62,603 bases of DNA, taken from contig CAIQOV010000028.1 of the NCBI GenBank assembly GCA_903873585.1, positions 1 to 62,603 of the forward strand, read 5' to 3'. Below are positions 17,078 to 26,363 of this stretch, piece after piece. The notes under the pieces are model-generated. The model searched no databases. It worked only from the letters and a program-made list of their open reading frames with translations, and was not told where the DNA came from. The position numbers were made by a program, and so were the translations under genes. This DNA comes from an uncultured Rhodobacterales bacterium (GTDB taxonomy: Bacteria; Pseudomonadota; Alphaproteobacteria; Rhodobacterales; Rhodobacteraceae). The stretch's first letter is position 1. The number at the start of each line of letters is the position of its first letter.

Positions 17078-19030
17078 TTAAACATCCAACTCCTCAACAA
17101 ACCTCGCGTTTTCTTGGATATACTGAAACCGCAATTCCGGCTTCTTACCCATCAAGCGCTCAACCAAGTCGCCCGTCTCGCCGGGGTCTTCCTCAACTAT
17201 AGTTACGCGGATCAACGTTCGTGTCAACGGATTCATCGTTGTGTCTTTCAGGTCTTTGGCATCCATCTCGCCCAAGCCCTTGAACCGCTGCACATCAATT
17301 TTTCCGCGCCCGCCCAAGCCCTTGGCCAGCATCAGCTCCTTTTCGGCATCATCCGCCACATAGATCCGCTTGGCCCCTTGGGTCAGCCGATACAGCGGCG
17401 GGCAGGCCAGATATAGGTGGCCCTTGTCGATCAGCGGGCGCATTTGGGCAAAGAAAAACGTCATCAGCAGGCTGGCGATATGCGCCCCGTCAACATCGGC
17501 GTCGGTCATGATGATGATTTTATCATAGCGCAGATCGTCGACATTAAACTTGGCCCCCATCGTCACGCCAAGCGCTTCGCAAATATCGCGAATTTCGGAA
17601 TTGTCGTGCAATTTCGCCGAAGCAGCCCCCAGCACGTTCAAAATCTTGCCCTTTAGCGGCAGCAACGCCTGCGTTTCACGGTTGCGCGCCGCCTTGGCCG
17701 ACCCGCCCGCGCTATCGCCTTCGACGATGAACAGTTCCGTTCCTTCGCGGTTCTTGGCGGAACAATCGGTCAATTTTCCCGGCAAACGCAGCTTTTTGGT
17801 CGCCGTCTTGCGCGCCGTTTCCTTTTCTTGCCGCCGCTTTAACCGCTCTTCTGCCCGCAGGATCAGGAAATCTAAAATTGCCCCCGCATATTTCGTATTG
17901 CCCGCCAGCCAATTGTCAAAATGGTCACGCACCGCGCCTTCGACATATTTAACCGCCTCTTCCGTGGCCAAGCGGTCTTTGGTCTGCCCCACAAACTGCG
18001 GCTCGCGGATAAAGCATGACACAAGGGCGCAGCCCCCCGCTGTCAGATCATCGCGGGTGATCAATTCTGTCTTGCGGTTCTTGGTCAACTCGCCGTAAGC
18101 GCGAATGCCTTTAAGCACCGCGTTCCAAAACCCCGTCTCATGCGTGCCACCTTCGGGCGTGGGCACGGTGTTGCAATAGGATTGAATGAACCCGTCGCGT
18201 GCAGGTGTCCAATTGATCGCCCATTCTACAGACCCCGGCACACCAAACTTGGCCTGAAACCCCACCTTTCCGGCAAAGGGTTTGTCGGCATAGGTCGTGG
18301 TTTTTTCCAAAGTGTCGGCCAAGTAATCGGCCAAGCCACCGGGAAAGTGAAACACCGCTTCCATCGGCGTGTCGCCATCGGGGATCGCGGTTTTCCAACG
18401 GATTTCGACGCCCGAAAACAGGTAGGCCTTCGATCGCACCATGCGCATCAATCGGCCCGCGCGAAATTGCTGGCTGCCGAAGATCTGCGCATCGGGGTGA
18501 AAGGTCACCCAAGTGCCCCGCCTGTTGGCCACGGGGCCAACTTTGCGAATGGGGGCCAAGGGTTTGCCGCGCGAAAAGCTTTGGGTGTACAGCTCTTTGT
18601 TCAGCGCCACTTCCACATCCATCCGGTCAGACAGCGCGTTGACCACCGAAGACCCCACGCCGTGCAACCCGCCCGAGGTTTCATAAGCCTTGCCGCCGAA
18701 TTTACCGCCCGAGTGCAGGGTGCACAAAATCACCTCAAGCGCTGATTTGTCGGGAAACTTGGGATGCGGGTCGACAGGTATCCCCCGCCCATTGTCGCGC
18801 ACCGTCAAAGCGCCGTCTGCGTGCAGTTCAACTTCGATGCGCGTGGCATGGCCTGCCACAGCCTCATCCATCGCGTTGTCGACGATTTCGGCGGCAAGGT
18901 GGTGATAGGCGCGCTCGTCAATCCCGCCGATGTACATGCCCGGCCGCAGGCGCACCGCCTCTAGCGGTTCCAGCACCTCGATCGACGAGGCGTTGTAGGT
19001 ATCGGTCGTGTTGCTCAGCAAATCTGACAT
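17078..19030 (-). CDS. parE: DNA topoisomerase IV subunit B
   Basis: ATPase subunit of topoisomerase IV, which decatenates daughter chromosomes together with ParC. A 650-residue protein with a GHKL ATPase domain (EIVDNAMDEAVAGHA, VRDNGRGIPVD, GGLHGVGSSVVNAL), a transducer domain, and a TOPRIM domain with ELFIVEGDSAGGSAK and the acidic TDADVDGAHI motif. The length fits ParE rather than the ~800-residue GyrB. Its start at 19030 is followed by MSDLLSNTTDTYNASSIEVLEPLEAVRLRPGMYIG-like sequence typical of alphaproteobacterial ParE. The TIR cassette follows its stop directly. Confidence 0.96.
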   Translation of the reverse strand: MSDLLSNTTDTYNASSIEVLEPLEAVRLRPGMYIGGIDERAYHHLAAEIVDNAMDEAVAGHATRIEVELHADGALTVRDNGRGIPVDPHPKFPDKSALEVILCTLHSGGKFGGKAYETSGGLHGVGSSVVNALSDRMDVEVALNKELYTQSFSRGKPLAPIRKVGPVANRRGTWVTFHPDAQIFGSQQFRAGRLMRMVRSKAYLFSGVEIRWKTAIPDGDTPMEAVFHFPGGLADYLADTLEKTTTYADKPFAGKVGFQAKFGVPGSVEWAINWTPARDGFIQSYCNTVPTPEGGTHETGFWNAVLKGIRAYGELTKNRKTELITRDDLTAGGCALVSCFIREPQFVGQTKDRLATEEAVKYVEGAVRDHFDNWLAGNTKYAGAILDFLILRAEERLKRRQEKETARKTATKKLRLPGKLTDCSAKNREGTELFIVEGDSAGGSAKAARNRETQALLPLKGKILNVLGAASAKLHDNSEIRDICEALGVTMGAKFNVDDLRYDKIIIMTDADVDGAHIASLLMTFFFAQMRPLIDKGHLYLACPPLYRLTQGAKRIYVADDAEKELMLAKGLGGRGKIDVQRFKGLGEMDAKDLKDTTMNPLTRTLIRVTIVEEDPGETGDLVERLMGKKPELRFQYIQENARFVEELDV

Positions 19031-19141
19031 GGGGCGCCTGTTCTTGTTTGGTGCCCATTAGACACCGCCAAGGGGGCAGGGCGCAAGGGCTGGCCTTGGG
19101 CTAAAGCTTCAGGCATGGTTGCGCCAAAGCAGGAGGATTTG

Positions 19142-20032
19142 ATGCGCATACTTTTCACAGGCGGCTCGGGCAAAGCGGGCAAACATGTGGTGGCCTATTT
19201 GGCGGCACAGGGGCACAGGGTACTCAATGTCGATAAAGTGCCGCTGCGCCACCCCGGCGTGGCTGATTTGGTCGCCGATATCACCGACAGCGGGCAGATG
19301 TTCAACGCCATGACCGCCTATGCCAGCGGCGATGATCTGGAAGACGGTCTTGGCCAGCGCAAGTTTGACGCCGTGGTGCATTTCGCCGCCATTCCTGCGC
19401 TGATGATTGCGCCTGACAATGAAACCTACCGCGTCAATGTGATGGGCACGTATAACGTGCTGGAAGCGGCGCTGAAATCGGGCATCCGCAAGGTGATTAT
19501 CGCCTCGTCGGAAACCACTTACGGGGTGTGTTTCAGCGACGGTCAAACCGACCCCGCCTATCTGCCGCTGGATGAAGCCTACCCGATCAACCCGATGGAC
19601 AGCTACGGCATGTCCAAAAAGGTAAACGAGGTGACAGCCGAAGCGTTCCAGCGCCGCACGGGGGCTGATGTCTACGCGCTGCGCATCGGCAACGTGATGG
19701 AGCCGCAAGACTACGCCCGCTTCCCCGATTTTGCCAAAGACCCCGGCTCCCGCCGCCGCATCACGTTTAGCTACATTGATGCGCGCGATCTGGGGCAGAT
19801 TGTCGATCTGGCACTAAAGAAAGACGGGCTGGGCTATCAGGTGTTCAACGCGGTCAACGACACCAATTCCGTACCGCAACCCAACGCCGACCTTTTGGCG
19901 CAGTTCTTTGCGAACGTTCCCCTGACCCGCGCGGTCGAACCCAACGAAAGCCTATTGTCCAACCAAAAAATCCGTGAGGTTTTGGGCTTCAAAGAACAGC
20001 ACAACTGGCGCAACCACGTCCCCGCACGCTAA
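19142..20032 (+). CDS. NAD-dependent epimerase/dehydratase (extended SDR)
   Basis: A 296-residue extended short-chain dehydrogenase. The Rossmann motif is RILFTGGSGKAGKHV at the N-terminus; the active site has HFAAIPA, a Ser/Thr in VIIASSETTYG, and YGMSKK (YxxxK). Relatives act on sugar nucleotides or similar substrates, but no sugar pathway surrounds it, so the substrate is open. The start at 19142 has AGGAGGATTTG immediately upstream. The frame is open back to 19115 but adds nothing conserved. It is divergent from parE (111-nt gap) and ends at a repeat cluster. Confidence 0.88.
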   Translation: MRILFTGGSGKAGKHVVAYLAAQGHRVLNVDKVPLRHPGVADLVADITDSGQMFNAMTAYASGDDLEDGLGQRKFDAVVHFAAIPALMIAPDNETYRVNVMGTYNVLEAALKSGIRKVIIASSETTYGVCFSDGQTDPAYLPLDEAYPINPMDSYGMSKKVNEVTAEAFQRRTGADVYALRIGNVMEPQDYARFPDFAKDPGSRRRITFSYIDARDLGQIVDLALKKDGLGYQVFNAVNDTNSVPQPNADLLAQFFANVPLTRAVEPNESLLSNQKIREVLGFKEQHNWRNHVPAR

Positions 20033-20053
20033 TTGCCCCCCCCGCACCCCCCA

Positions 20054-20142
20054 TTTCATACTTGCTTAAATATCCCACGGGGGTGCGGGGGTGTGAAACC
20101 CCCGCTTTTTGACAGGGGGTGCGGGGGTGTGAAACCCCCGCT
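20054..20142 (-). repeat. C/G-rich 3'-end repeat, copy 2 (inverted, plus an adjacent partial copy)
   Basis: A complete copy in minus orientation spans 20054-20106 (TTTCATACTTGC, AAATATCCCACGGGGGTG and a hairpin ending GAAACCCCCGCT). A second copy of only the hairpin half follows at 20115-20142. It lies between the convergent epimerase and ridA genes and probably serves as a bidirectional terminator. Confidence 0.75.
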
Positions 20143-20156
20143 CTGGCTGTGCCGCT

Positions 20157-20510
20157 TTACTTCAAAGCGGCCGTAACGATCACTTCCACCAAGTAATCCG
20201 GCGTGGCCAGCTTGGCTTCACCCGTCGCACGGGCAGGGGTGTGGCCTGCGGGAACCCAAGTGTCCCAAACCGCGTTCATTTGGCCGAATGTCGAGATATC
20301 GGCCAACCAGATTTGGGTTGACAGAATGCGCGTCTTATCGGTGCCAGCTTGCGCCAAAATGCGGTCCACCTCGGCCAAACAGGTGCGGGTCTGGTCCGCA
20401 ACCGTGTCGCCCGGATTGCCAACTTGGCCTGCCACCCAAACGATGCCGTTGTAGCACACGGCCTCTGACATACGCGCGCCGGTGCCGATGCGTTTGATAT
20501 CTGTGTTCAT
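20157..20510 (-). CDS. RidA family protein
   Basis: A 117-residue RidA/YjgF/YER057c-type protein. Members hydrolyse reactive enamine or imine intermediates or act as related deaminases. Typical segments are AVCYNGIVWVAGQVG, QTRTCLAEVDRILAQAG and KLATPDYLVEVIVTAAL. The residue matching the catalytic Arg of RidA proper is not obvious (the C-terminal region reads ARATGEAKLATPDYL, where the Arg sits in ARATGEA), so it may belong to a Rid subgroup. The start at 20510 has GAGGGAG upstream; the long open frame back to 20768 overlaps merR and is a shadow. It is 73 nt downstream of merR on the same strand. Confidence 0.88.
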   Translation of the reverse strand: MNTDIKRIGTGARMSEAVCYNGIVWVAGQVGNPGDTVADQTRTCLAEVDRILAQAGTDKTRILSTQIWLADISTFGQMNAVWDTWVPAGHTPARATGEAKLATPDYLVEVIVTAALK

Positions 20511-20583
20511 GATAAACTCCCTCTGATGCGCTTTGCTACCCTGCTGGGCGGGGTTTGAAAAGCCGCTGTGAACCGCCAAAACC

Positions 20584-20979
20584 CTATTCGTAGTAAAGCC
20601 CGATCTCTTTAAGATGGGCATCCACGACCTCTTTGTCGGGCTGGTCAGCAAAGAACAAAAGCTGCTTTTTAACATCTTCCAAATCGGCGATCTGGGTATC
20701 GACCTGCTGGGCTTGGGCCAAAAGAAAAGCGCGGCGCTCTTCGCGGCTGATTTGGTCATTGATGGCACGGTTCAAAACCGCCCCGATGTCGCGCAGGGAA
20801 AAGTGCATCCGCTTGCCCAAGGCAATCAGCGCCAAGCGTTCCAGCGTGGTGTCATCGTAATCGCGGTAAATGCGGGTGCCCGCCTTAACCGGTTTAGAGT
20901 GGATCAGCCCAAGGTCTTCATAATAGCGCAGCCCGTCTTTCGACAGGCCCGTGATCTTCACCAATTCCCCAATCAGCAT
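20584..20979 (-). CDS. MerR family transcriptional regulator
   Basis: A 131-residue regulator with the MerR winged helix at the N-terminus (LIGELVKITGLSKDGLRYYEDLGLI), a dimerisation coiled coil (REERRAFLLAQAQQVDTQIADLEDVKKQL), and a short C-terminus without the Cys cluster of metal sensors. The effector is unknown. It precedes ridA on the same strand, so it probably regulates both genes. A 17-bp inverted repeat about 90 bp upstream (21069-21085) is a candidate operator. Confidence 0.9.
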   Translation of the reverse strand: MLIGELVKITGLSKDGLRYYEDLGLIHSKPVKAGTRIYRDYDDTTLERLALIALGKRMHFSLRDIGAVLNRAINDQISREERRAFLLAQAQQVDTQIADLEDVKKQLLFFADQPDKEVVDAHLKEIGLYYE

Positions 20980-21068
20980 GGCTTCCCCCCTTTGGTGCCC
21001 GTTTATTAGGCTTGGGCGAAACCCTAGACGAAGGGTCTTGGCTTATGGAAGTCATGAAACGCTAAAAC

Positions 21069-21085
21069 TGTAGGGTTACCCTACA
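21069..21085. promoter_or_regulatory. Candidate MerR-type operator
   Basis: Perfect 8-bp inverted repeat TGTAGGGT-T-ACCCTACA upstream of the merR-ridA pair. A second weaker pair of half-sites, ACCCT/AGGGT with a 6-bp gap, lies nearer to merR at about 21021-21036. High symmetry and position suggest autoregulation. Confidence 0.5.
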
Positions 21086-21174
21086 ATTTTCCCCCCAAAG
21101 CCGTGCGGCGCAAAAAATCGCTGAATTTGAACGCTGTAAAAAGCGCTCAAGGCAAGGCAGCGATGTAAAGGGGA

Positions 21175-21248
21175 TGGAGCGGGTGAGGGGAATCGAACCC
21201 CCGTATTCAGCTTGGGAAGCTGCTGCTCTGCCATTGAGCTACACCCGC
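21175..21248 (-). tRNA. tRNA-Gly (anticodon CCC)
   Basis: A 74-nt cloverleaf on the minus strand. The acceptor GCGGGTG pairs with CACCCGC, the D stem is GCTC/GAGC, the anticodon loop TTCCCAA gives CCC, and the T-arm is GGGGGTTCGATTCCCC. The CCA end is encoded (after discriminator T). Confidence 0.95.
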
Positions 21249-21258
21249 AGTGCGCGCA

Positions 21259-21287
21259 CAGGTAATCGCTTGCAACGCTTGCGTCAA
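21259..21287 (-). promoter_or_regulatory. Promoter of tRNA-Gly
   Basis: On the minus strand TTGACG is followed by 17 bp and TACCTG, ending 10 bp before the tRNA 5' end. The -10 is weak, but position and spacing fit. The same TTGACG element precedes tRNA-Leu at 37300. Confidence 0.5.
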
Positions 21288-21832
21288 GCCGCGAAGAACT
21301 GCGCGGCGGTGCTTTGGGCTTGGGGGTCTTTTTGCCAATCGCCTGGTGCGTTGGCATCGGCCAGCAACGCGCCGCCCCAGCACATTCCCAGATAGGCCGT
21401 AGCAAGGCGCAACCCGTCACGGGCGGGGGCAATCTCGGCGTCTGAGGATCCGGCGTGGGCCATGATCAGCCATGCGCGTTTGCCCGACATACGGGCTTTG
21501 AAATCTAAGTCCGGCAGGCGCATCCAATGCGACCAGTGGTCTAGGTACAGTTTCGCAGGGGCGGGCAGGCCGTACCAGTACAAAGGGGCGACAAACACGA
21601 TGTCGCTGGCTTGCAGCGTGCGTTCGGCCAGTGCTGCCATCTGTGGCGACAGCGGCCCATAGCGGGCCCCATGGCGCAGGTCTTCAAAGGCGGGCAGTTT
21701 GGCTTTTGTCAGGTCGCACCAGTCTTGCGCAACGCTATCCGCCAAGCCTGCGGCTGCCGCGCGGGCCATGCTTTGCGTGTTGCCATCGCTGCGCGCACTT
21801 GACAGCAAGAATAAAAAGCGCCGGTTGGTCAT
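21284..21832 (-). CDS. Flavodoxin-like NAD(P)H-dependent FMN reductase
   Basis: A 182-residue protein with the flavodoxin-like fold. It begins RRFLFLLSSARSDGNTQSMA, the FMN phosphate-binding loop, and has the substrate/FMN loop VFVAPLYWYGLPAPAKLYLDHW, as in NADPH-dependent FMN reductases and quinone reductases. It is probably cytoplasmic. It ends 35 nt before the tRNA-Gly gene and begins 9 nt after the end of the DUF4445 gene on the same strand, so it may be the distal gene of that unit. The physiological substrate is unknown. Confidence 0.85.
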   Translation of the reverse strand: MTNRRFLFLLSSARSDGNTQSMARAAAAGLADSVAQDWCDLTKAKLPAFEDLRHGARYGPLSPQMAALAERTLQASDIVFVAPLYWYGLPAPAKLYLDHWSHWMRLPDLDFKARMSGKRAWLIMAHAGSSDAEIAPARDGLRLATAYLGMCWGGALLADANAPGDWQKDPQAQSTAAQFFAA

Positions 21833-21841
21833 GGTCTGGCC

Positions 21842-23884
21842 CTACCCGCGCCGCCGCTTGCGCCCGCCCTCACCACCCGAACCGGCGGTGTTAAAGCTGA
21901 CATCGGGCAGCGGGTCTAGATGCGGAAAGGCATCGACCGCGTTGGGAATGGCCGAGGCATTGACGAAATGCTCTTGAAAGCGCGGTTCGATGGCGGTTTC
22001 GACCTTGTGGATGTCATGCACCACGGCCTCGATCGTGTCGCGCGCCGCGCGGTTGCACAAAGCGATCCGCGCGCCGGTGCCAGCGGCATTGCCAGCCGAG
22101 ATCACTTTATCAAGCGCGGCATCGGGGATCATGCCCAAGATCATCGCGTGTTTGGGCGAGATATGCGCCCCGAACGCCCCTGCCAGAACCACACGGTCCA
22201 CCGTTTCCACGCCCATTTCATCCATCAACAGCTTGGCACCCGCATAAAGGGCGGCCTTCGCCAGTTGAATGGCGCGGATATCGCCTTGCGTCACCAAAAT
22301 GCGCGGCCCGCCTTCGGCTGTGCCATCATGCAGCACATAAGAATGGGTGCGCCCTTCTGGAACTGACCGCGCCGTGCCGGTTTGATCCGGCCCGCCGATC
22401 AGCCCGCCTTGATCGACCAGCCCTGCACTGCGCAGTTCAGCCACGGCTTCGATGATGCCTGACCCGCAAATGCCCGTCACACCACTGGCCCCGATGGCCG
22501 CAGCAAAGCCGTCATCGGTTGACCACAGATCAGACCCGATCACCTTAAAGCGCGGCTCTTTGGTGACGGGGTCAATCTCGACCCGTTCAATTGCGCCCGG
22601 CGCTGCGCGTTGGCCCGAAGAAATCTGCGCGCCTTCAAAGGCGGGCCCTGTGGGCGACGAACAGGCCAGAACCCGTGTTTTGTTTCCTAACAACAGTTCG
22701 GCATTGGTGCCGACATCAACAATCAGCACCATATCGTCTGACTTGTTCGGCTCTTCGGCCAAGGCCACAGCGGCGCAATCGGCCCCCACATGGCCTGCGA
22801 TACACGGCAGCACATAGACCCGCGCGGTGCGCGCCACGGCGGTCAGGTCCAACTCGCGCGCGTCGAACGACAATGATCCAGAGGTTGCCAGCGCAAAGGG
22901 CGCTTGGCCCAGTTCCACCGGATCTATCCCCAGCAAAAGATGGTGCATCACGGGGTTGCACACAAAGACCAGTTCGTAAATGGCCGTCGCATCCACCTTG
23001 GCCTCTGCCGCAATCTCGCTCACCAGCGTGTTGATTGACGCGCGCACAGCGGCGGTCATTTCGACATCGCCGCCGGGGTTCATCATGGCGTAGGACACGC
23101 GGCTCATCAAATCTTCGCCAAAGCGGATTTGCGGGTTCATCACACCGGCTGACGCCAAAACCTTGCCATCGGTCAAGTCGCACAGATGGGCTGCGATGGT
23201 GGTTGACCCAAGGTCAATCGCAAGGCCCAACAACGGGCCTTCGTGATAGCCGGGCCACAGGTCTAGCAGGTGATAATCGGCGTCGTGGTTGCCCTTGTTC
23301 AGGGCGACCGTGATCTTCCATTCGCCCTTGCGCAAGGCAGGTTGCAAGCGGCGCAGCAGGGTCAGTTCAGCCTGAACGCCTTCTATCTGCCACTGCTCGG
23401 CCAAAGCGCGCTTGACGCGTTCGAAATCGCCCGTGGGTTCGTGCATATCGGGCTCTGCCACGTCGATGAAATACAGCCGAGTGGCCGGATCCATCGCAAT
23501 CACGCGGTCAGAGGCGGATTTGCGGATGACCTGCTTGTGCACTTGGCTTTCGGGCGGCACATCCACGATCACATCGCCCATCACCTTGGCCTGACAGCCC
23601 AAGCGCCGCCCGTCGATCAGCCCACGCACGCGCTTATAGCGCGCCTCAACCTCGTTCCATTCCGAAAGGGCATCAGCGGCCACCGTCACGCCGTGCTTGG
23701 GAAACTCGCCATACCCCGGCTGGATTTGGCATTTGGAACAAATCCCCCGCCCGCCGCAGACTGAATCCAGATCGACCCCCAACTGCCGCGCTGCCGTTAA
23801 AATCGGCGTGCCAAGCGCAAAGCGCCCGCGTTTGCCCGAAGGGGTGAAGATCACAAGCGCGTCTTGGGTGGCGGCATCGGTCAT
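21842..23884 (-). CDS. DUF4445 / ASKHA ferredoxin-fusion protein (RACo-like corrinoid-protein activator family)
   Basis: A 680-residue protein. Residues ~8-95 are a 2Fe-2S ferredoxin domain with cysteines in VCGGRGICSKC and a fourth in RLGCQAK. The rest is an ASKHA-type ATPase fold with GLAIDLGSTTIAAHL and VLIVDVGTNAELLLG as phosphate-binding loops. The family includes RACo/RamA, which reductively reactivate corrinoid methyltransferase proteins using ATP. No corrinoid protein or methyltransferase gene is in this window. The start at 23884 has AGGAG 7 nt upstream; the frame is open to 24022 but that reaches the kbl promoter region. Arg/Lys-rich C-terminus. Confidence 0.88.
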   Translation of the reverse strand: MTDAATQDALVIFTPSGKRGRFALGTPILTAARQLGVDLDSVCGGRGICSKCQIQPGYGEFPKHGVTVAADALSEWNEVEARYKRVRGLIDGRRLGCQAKVMGDVIVDVPPESQVHKQVIRKSASDRVIAMDPATRLYFIDVAEPDMHEPTGDFERVKRALAEQWQIEGVQAELTLLRRLQPALRKGEWKITVALNKGNHDADYHLLDLWPGYHEGPLLGLAIDLGSTTIAAHLCDLTDGKVLASAGVMNPQIRFGEDLMSRVSYAMMNPGGDVEMTAAVRASINTLVSEIAAEAKVDATAIYELVFVCNPVMHHLLLGIDPVELGQAPFALATSGSLSFDARELDLTAVARTARVYVLPCIAGHVGADCAAVALAEEPNKSDDMVLIVDVGTNAELLLGNKTRVLACSSPTGPAFEGAQISSGQRAAPGAIERVEIDPVTKEPRFKVIGSDLWSTDDGFAAAIGASGVTGICGSGIIEAVAELRSAGLVDQGGLIGGPDQTGTARSVPEGRTHSYVLHDGTAEGGPRILVTQGDIRAIQLAKAALYAGAKLLMDEMGVETVDRVVLAGAFGAHISPKHAMILGMIPDAALDKVISAGNAAGTGARIALCNRAARDTIEAVVHDIHKVETAIEPRFQEHFVNASAIPNAVDAFPHLDPLPDVSFNTAGSGGEGGRKRRRG

Positions 23885-24023
23885 GGTCGTCTCCTGCTTA
23901 CAGGGCGTTTTTAGGCTGGAAGGGCCCGGTGGCAAGGGCTGAATGCGGCAGGGGAGGGTCAGGCTGCGGCAAATGCGCCTTGAAGGGCGTGTTTGGGGCT
24001 GGGATTGTGATAAATCCGGCATG

Positions 24024-24072
24024 ACGGATTAATATCCGTTATATTGACATTGTGCCGATTTGGGCGGATAAT
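24024..24072 (+). promoter_or_regulatory. kbl-tdh promoter with upstream palindrome
   Basis: TTGACA (24044-24049), 17 bp, GATAAT (24067-24072) is a near-consensus sigma-70 promoter, about 28 bp before the kbl start. Directly upstream lies ACGGAT-TAAT-ATCCGT (24024-24039), a 6-bp inverted repeat with a 4-bp centre, which could bind an activator or repressor. The same half-site ATCCG occurs again at about 24014. Confidence 0.65.
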
Positions 24073-24099
24073 TTTGCAAATCCCAAAGGATATTCCCGC

Positions 24100-25283
24100 A
24101 TGTCACAGGCCTTTCTATCGCACATCGCCGCCACCCTCACCGCGATTGAGGCGGAAGGGCTGATGAAGCGCGAACGCGCCCTGCAAGGCCCTCAAGCGGC
24201 ACAGGTCATGCTGGGCGGGCGCAGTATGCTGAACCTTTGTTCCAACAATTACCTAGGCTTGGCCGATGATCCGCGTCTTATCGCTGCCGCCAAGTCCGCG
24301 ATGGACAGTCACGGCTATGGCATGGCTTCGGTGCGCTTCATCTGTGGGACGCAAGATTTGCACCAACGGTTGGAAAGCCGTTTGGCGCAGTTCTTGGGCA
24401 CCGACGATGCGCTTTTGTTTGCCGCCTGCTTTGATGCCAACGGGGCTGTCTTTGAACCTTTGCTCGGCGAAGAAGATGCGGTGATCTCTGACAGTCTCAA
24501 CCACGCCTCGATCATCGACGGCATTCGGCTTTGCAAAGCGCGGCGGTTTCGGTTTGCTAACAACGACATGGACGATTTGCAGCGCCAGTTGCAAGCAGCC
24601 CGCGACGGCGGGGCGCGGTTCATCTTGGTTGTGACGGACGGTGTGTTTTCGATGGACGGCAGCTTTGCCAATTTGGGCGATTTGGCGCGGTTGGCGGCGG
24701 ACTATGGCGCTTTGACGATGGTGGATGATTGCCACGCCACGGGCTTTATCGGCCCGCAAGGGCGCGGCACGGCGGCGCGGGCGGGGGTGAAGGTTGATCT
24801 GATGACAGGCACCTTCGGCAAAGCCTTGGGCGGCGCTTTGGGCGGCTATGTTGCAGGGCCGCAAGTGGTGATCGACCTGCTGCGCCAAAGAGCGCGGCCT
24901 TACCTGTTTTCCAACGCCTTGCCGCCTGCCGTGGTGGGGGCCGCTTTGGCAGCGTTGGATTTGGTCGAGGCGGCCGATGACCTGCTCGCCAAACTGGCCC
25001 AGAATGCCGCCTATTGGCGCGCGGGCTTGCAAGCCTTGGGATTTGCCTTGCTGGCGGGAAGCCACCCGATTGTGCCTGTGATGATTGGGGATGCGCCTTT
25101 GGCGCAAAAATTTGCCCAAGCGCTTGAGGCGCAAGGCGTGATGGTGTCGGCCTTTTTCTTTCCTGTCGTGCCCCGCGGTCAGGCCCGCATTCGCACGCAA
25201 ATGACGGCGGCGCTCAGCCGTGACGATCTCGATTTTGGCCTCGCCGCCTTTGGGGCTGCGGGTCGCGCGACGGGGGTTTTGGC

Positions 25284-25287
<4 letters not shown>
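24100..25287 (+). CDS. kbl: 2-amino-3-ketobutyrate CoA ligase (glycine C-acetyltransferase)
   Basis: PLP enzyme of the alpha-oxoamine synthase family. It splits 2-amino-3-oxobutyrate with CoA into glycine and acetyl-CoA, the second step of threonine degradation. At 395 residues it has normal length. Visible: [48 protein letters not shown] and the PLP lysine in [14 protein letters not shown]. The start at 24100 has AAAGGA upstream and matches the family N-terminus ([17 protein letters not shown]). It overlaps tdh by 4 nt (ATGA). Confidence 0.95.
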
Positions 25288-26309
<1,022 letters not shown>

Positions 26310-26363
26310 AGCAAAGACGCCGCTTTGCGCAGGTGAGGGTGGCAGACGCCCCCCGTTTCTGCG

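Noticed and set aside
20054-20142. Possible CRISPR-like direct repeats
   Set aside because: Only two partial copies, no regular spacers, and the same element recurs singly at other gene ends.
23885-24022. N-terminal extension of the DUF4445 protein
   Set aside because: It precedes the AGGAG site of the likely ATG and runs towards the kbl promoter region without coding character.
26311-26328. GCAAAG/CTTTGC inverted repeat between tdh and serS as a terminator
   Set aside because: Stem of only 6 bp with a 6-nt loop and no T-run; too weak to call.
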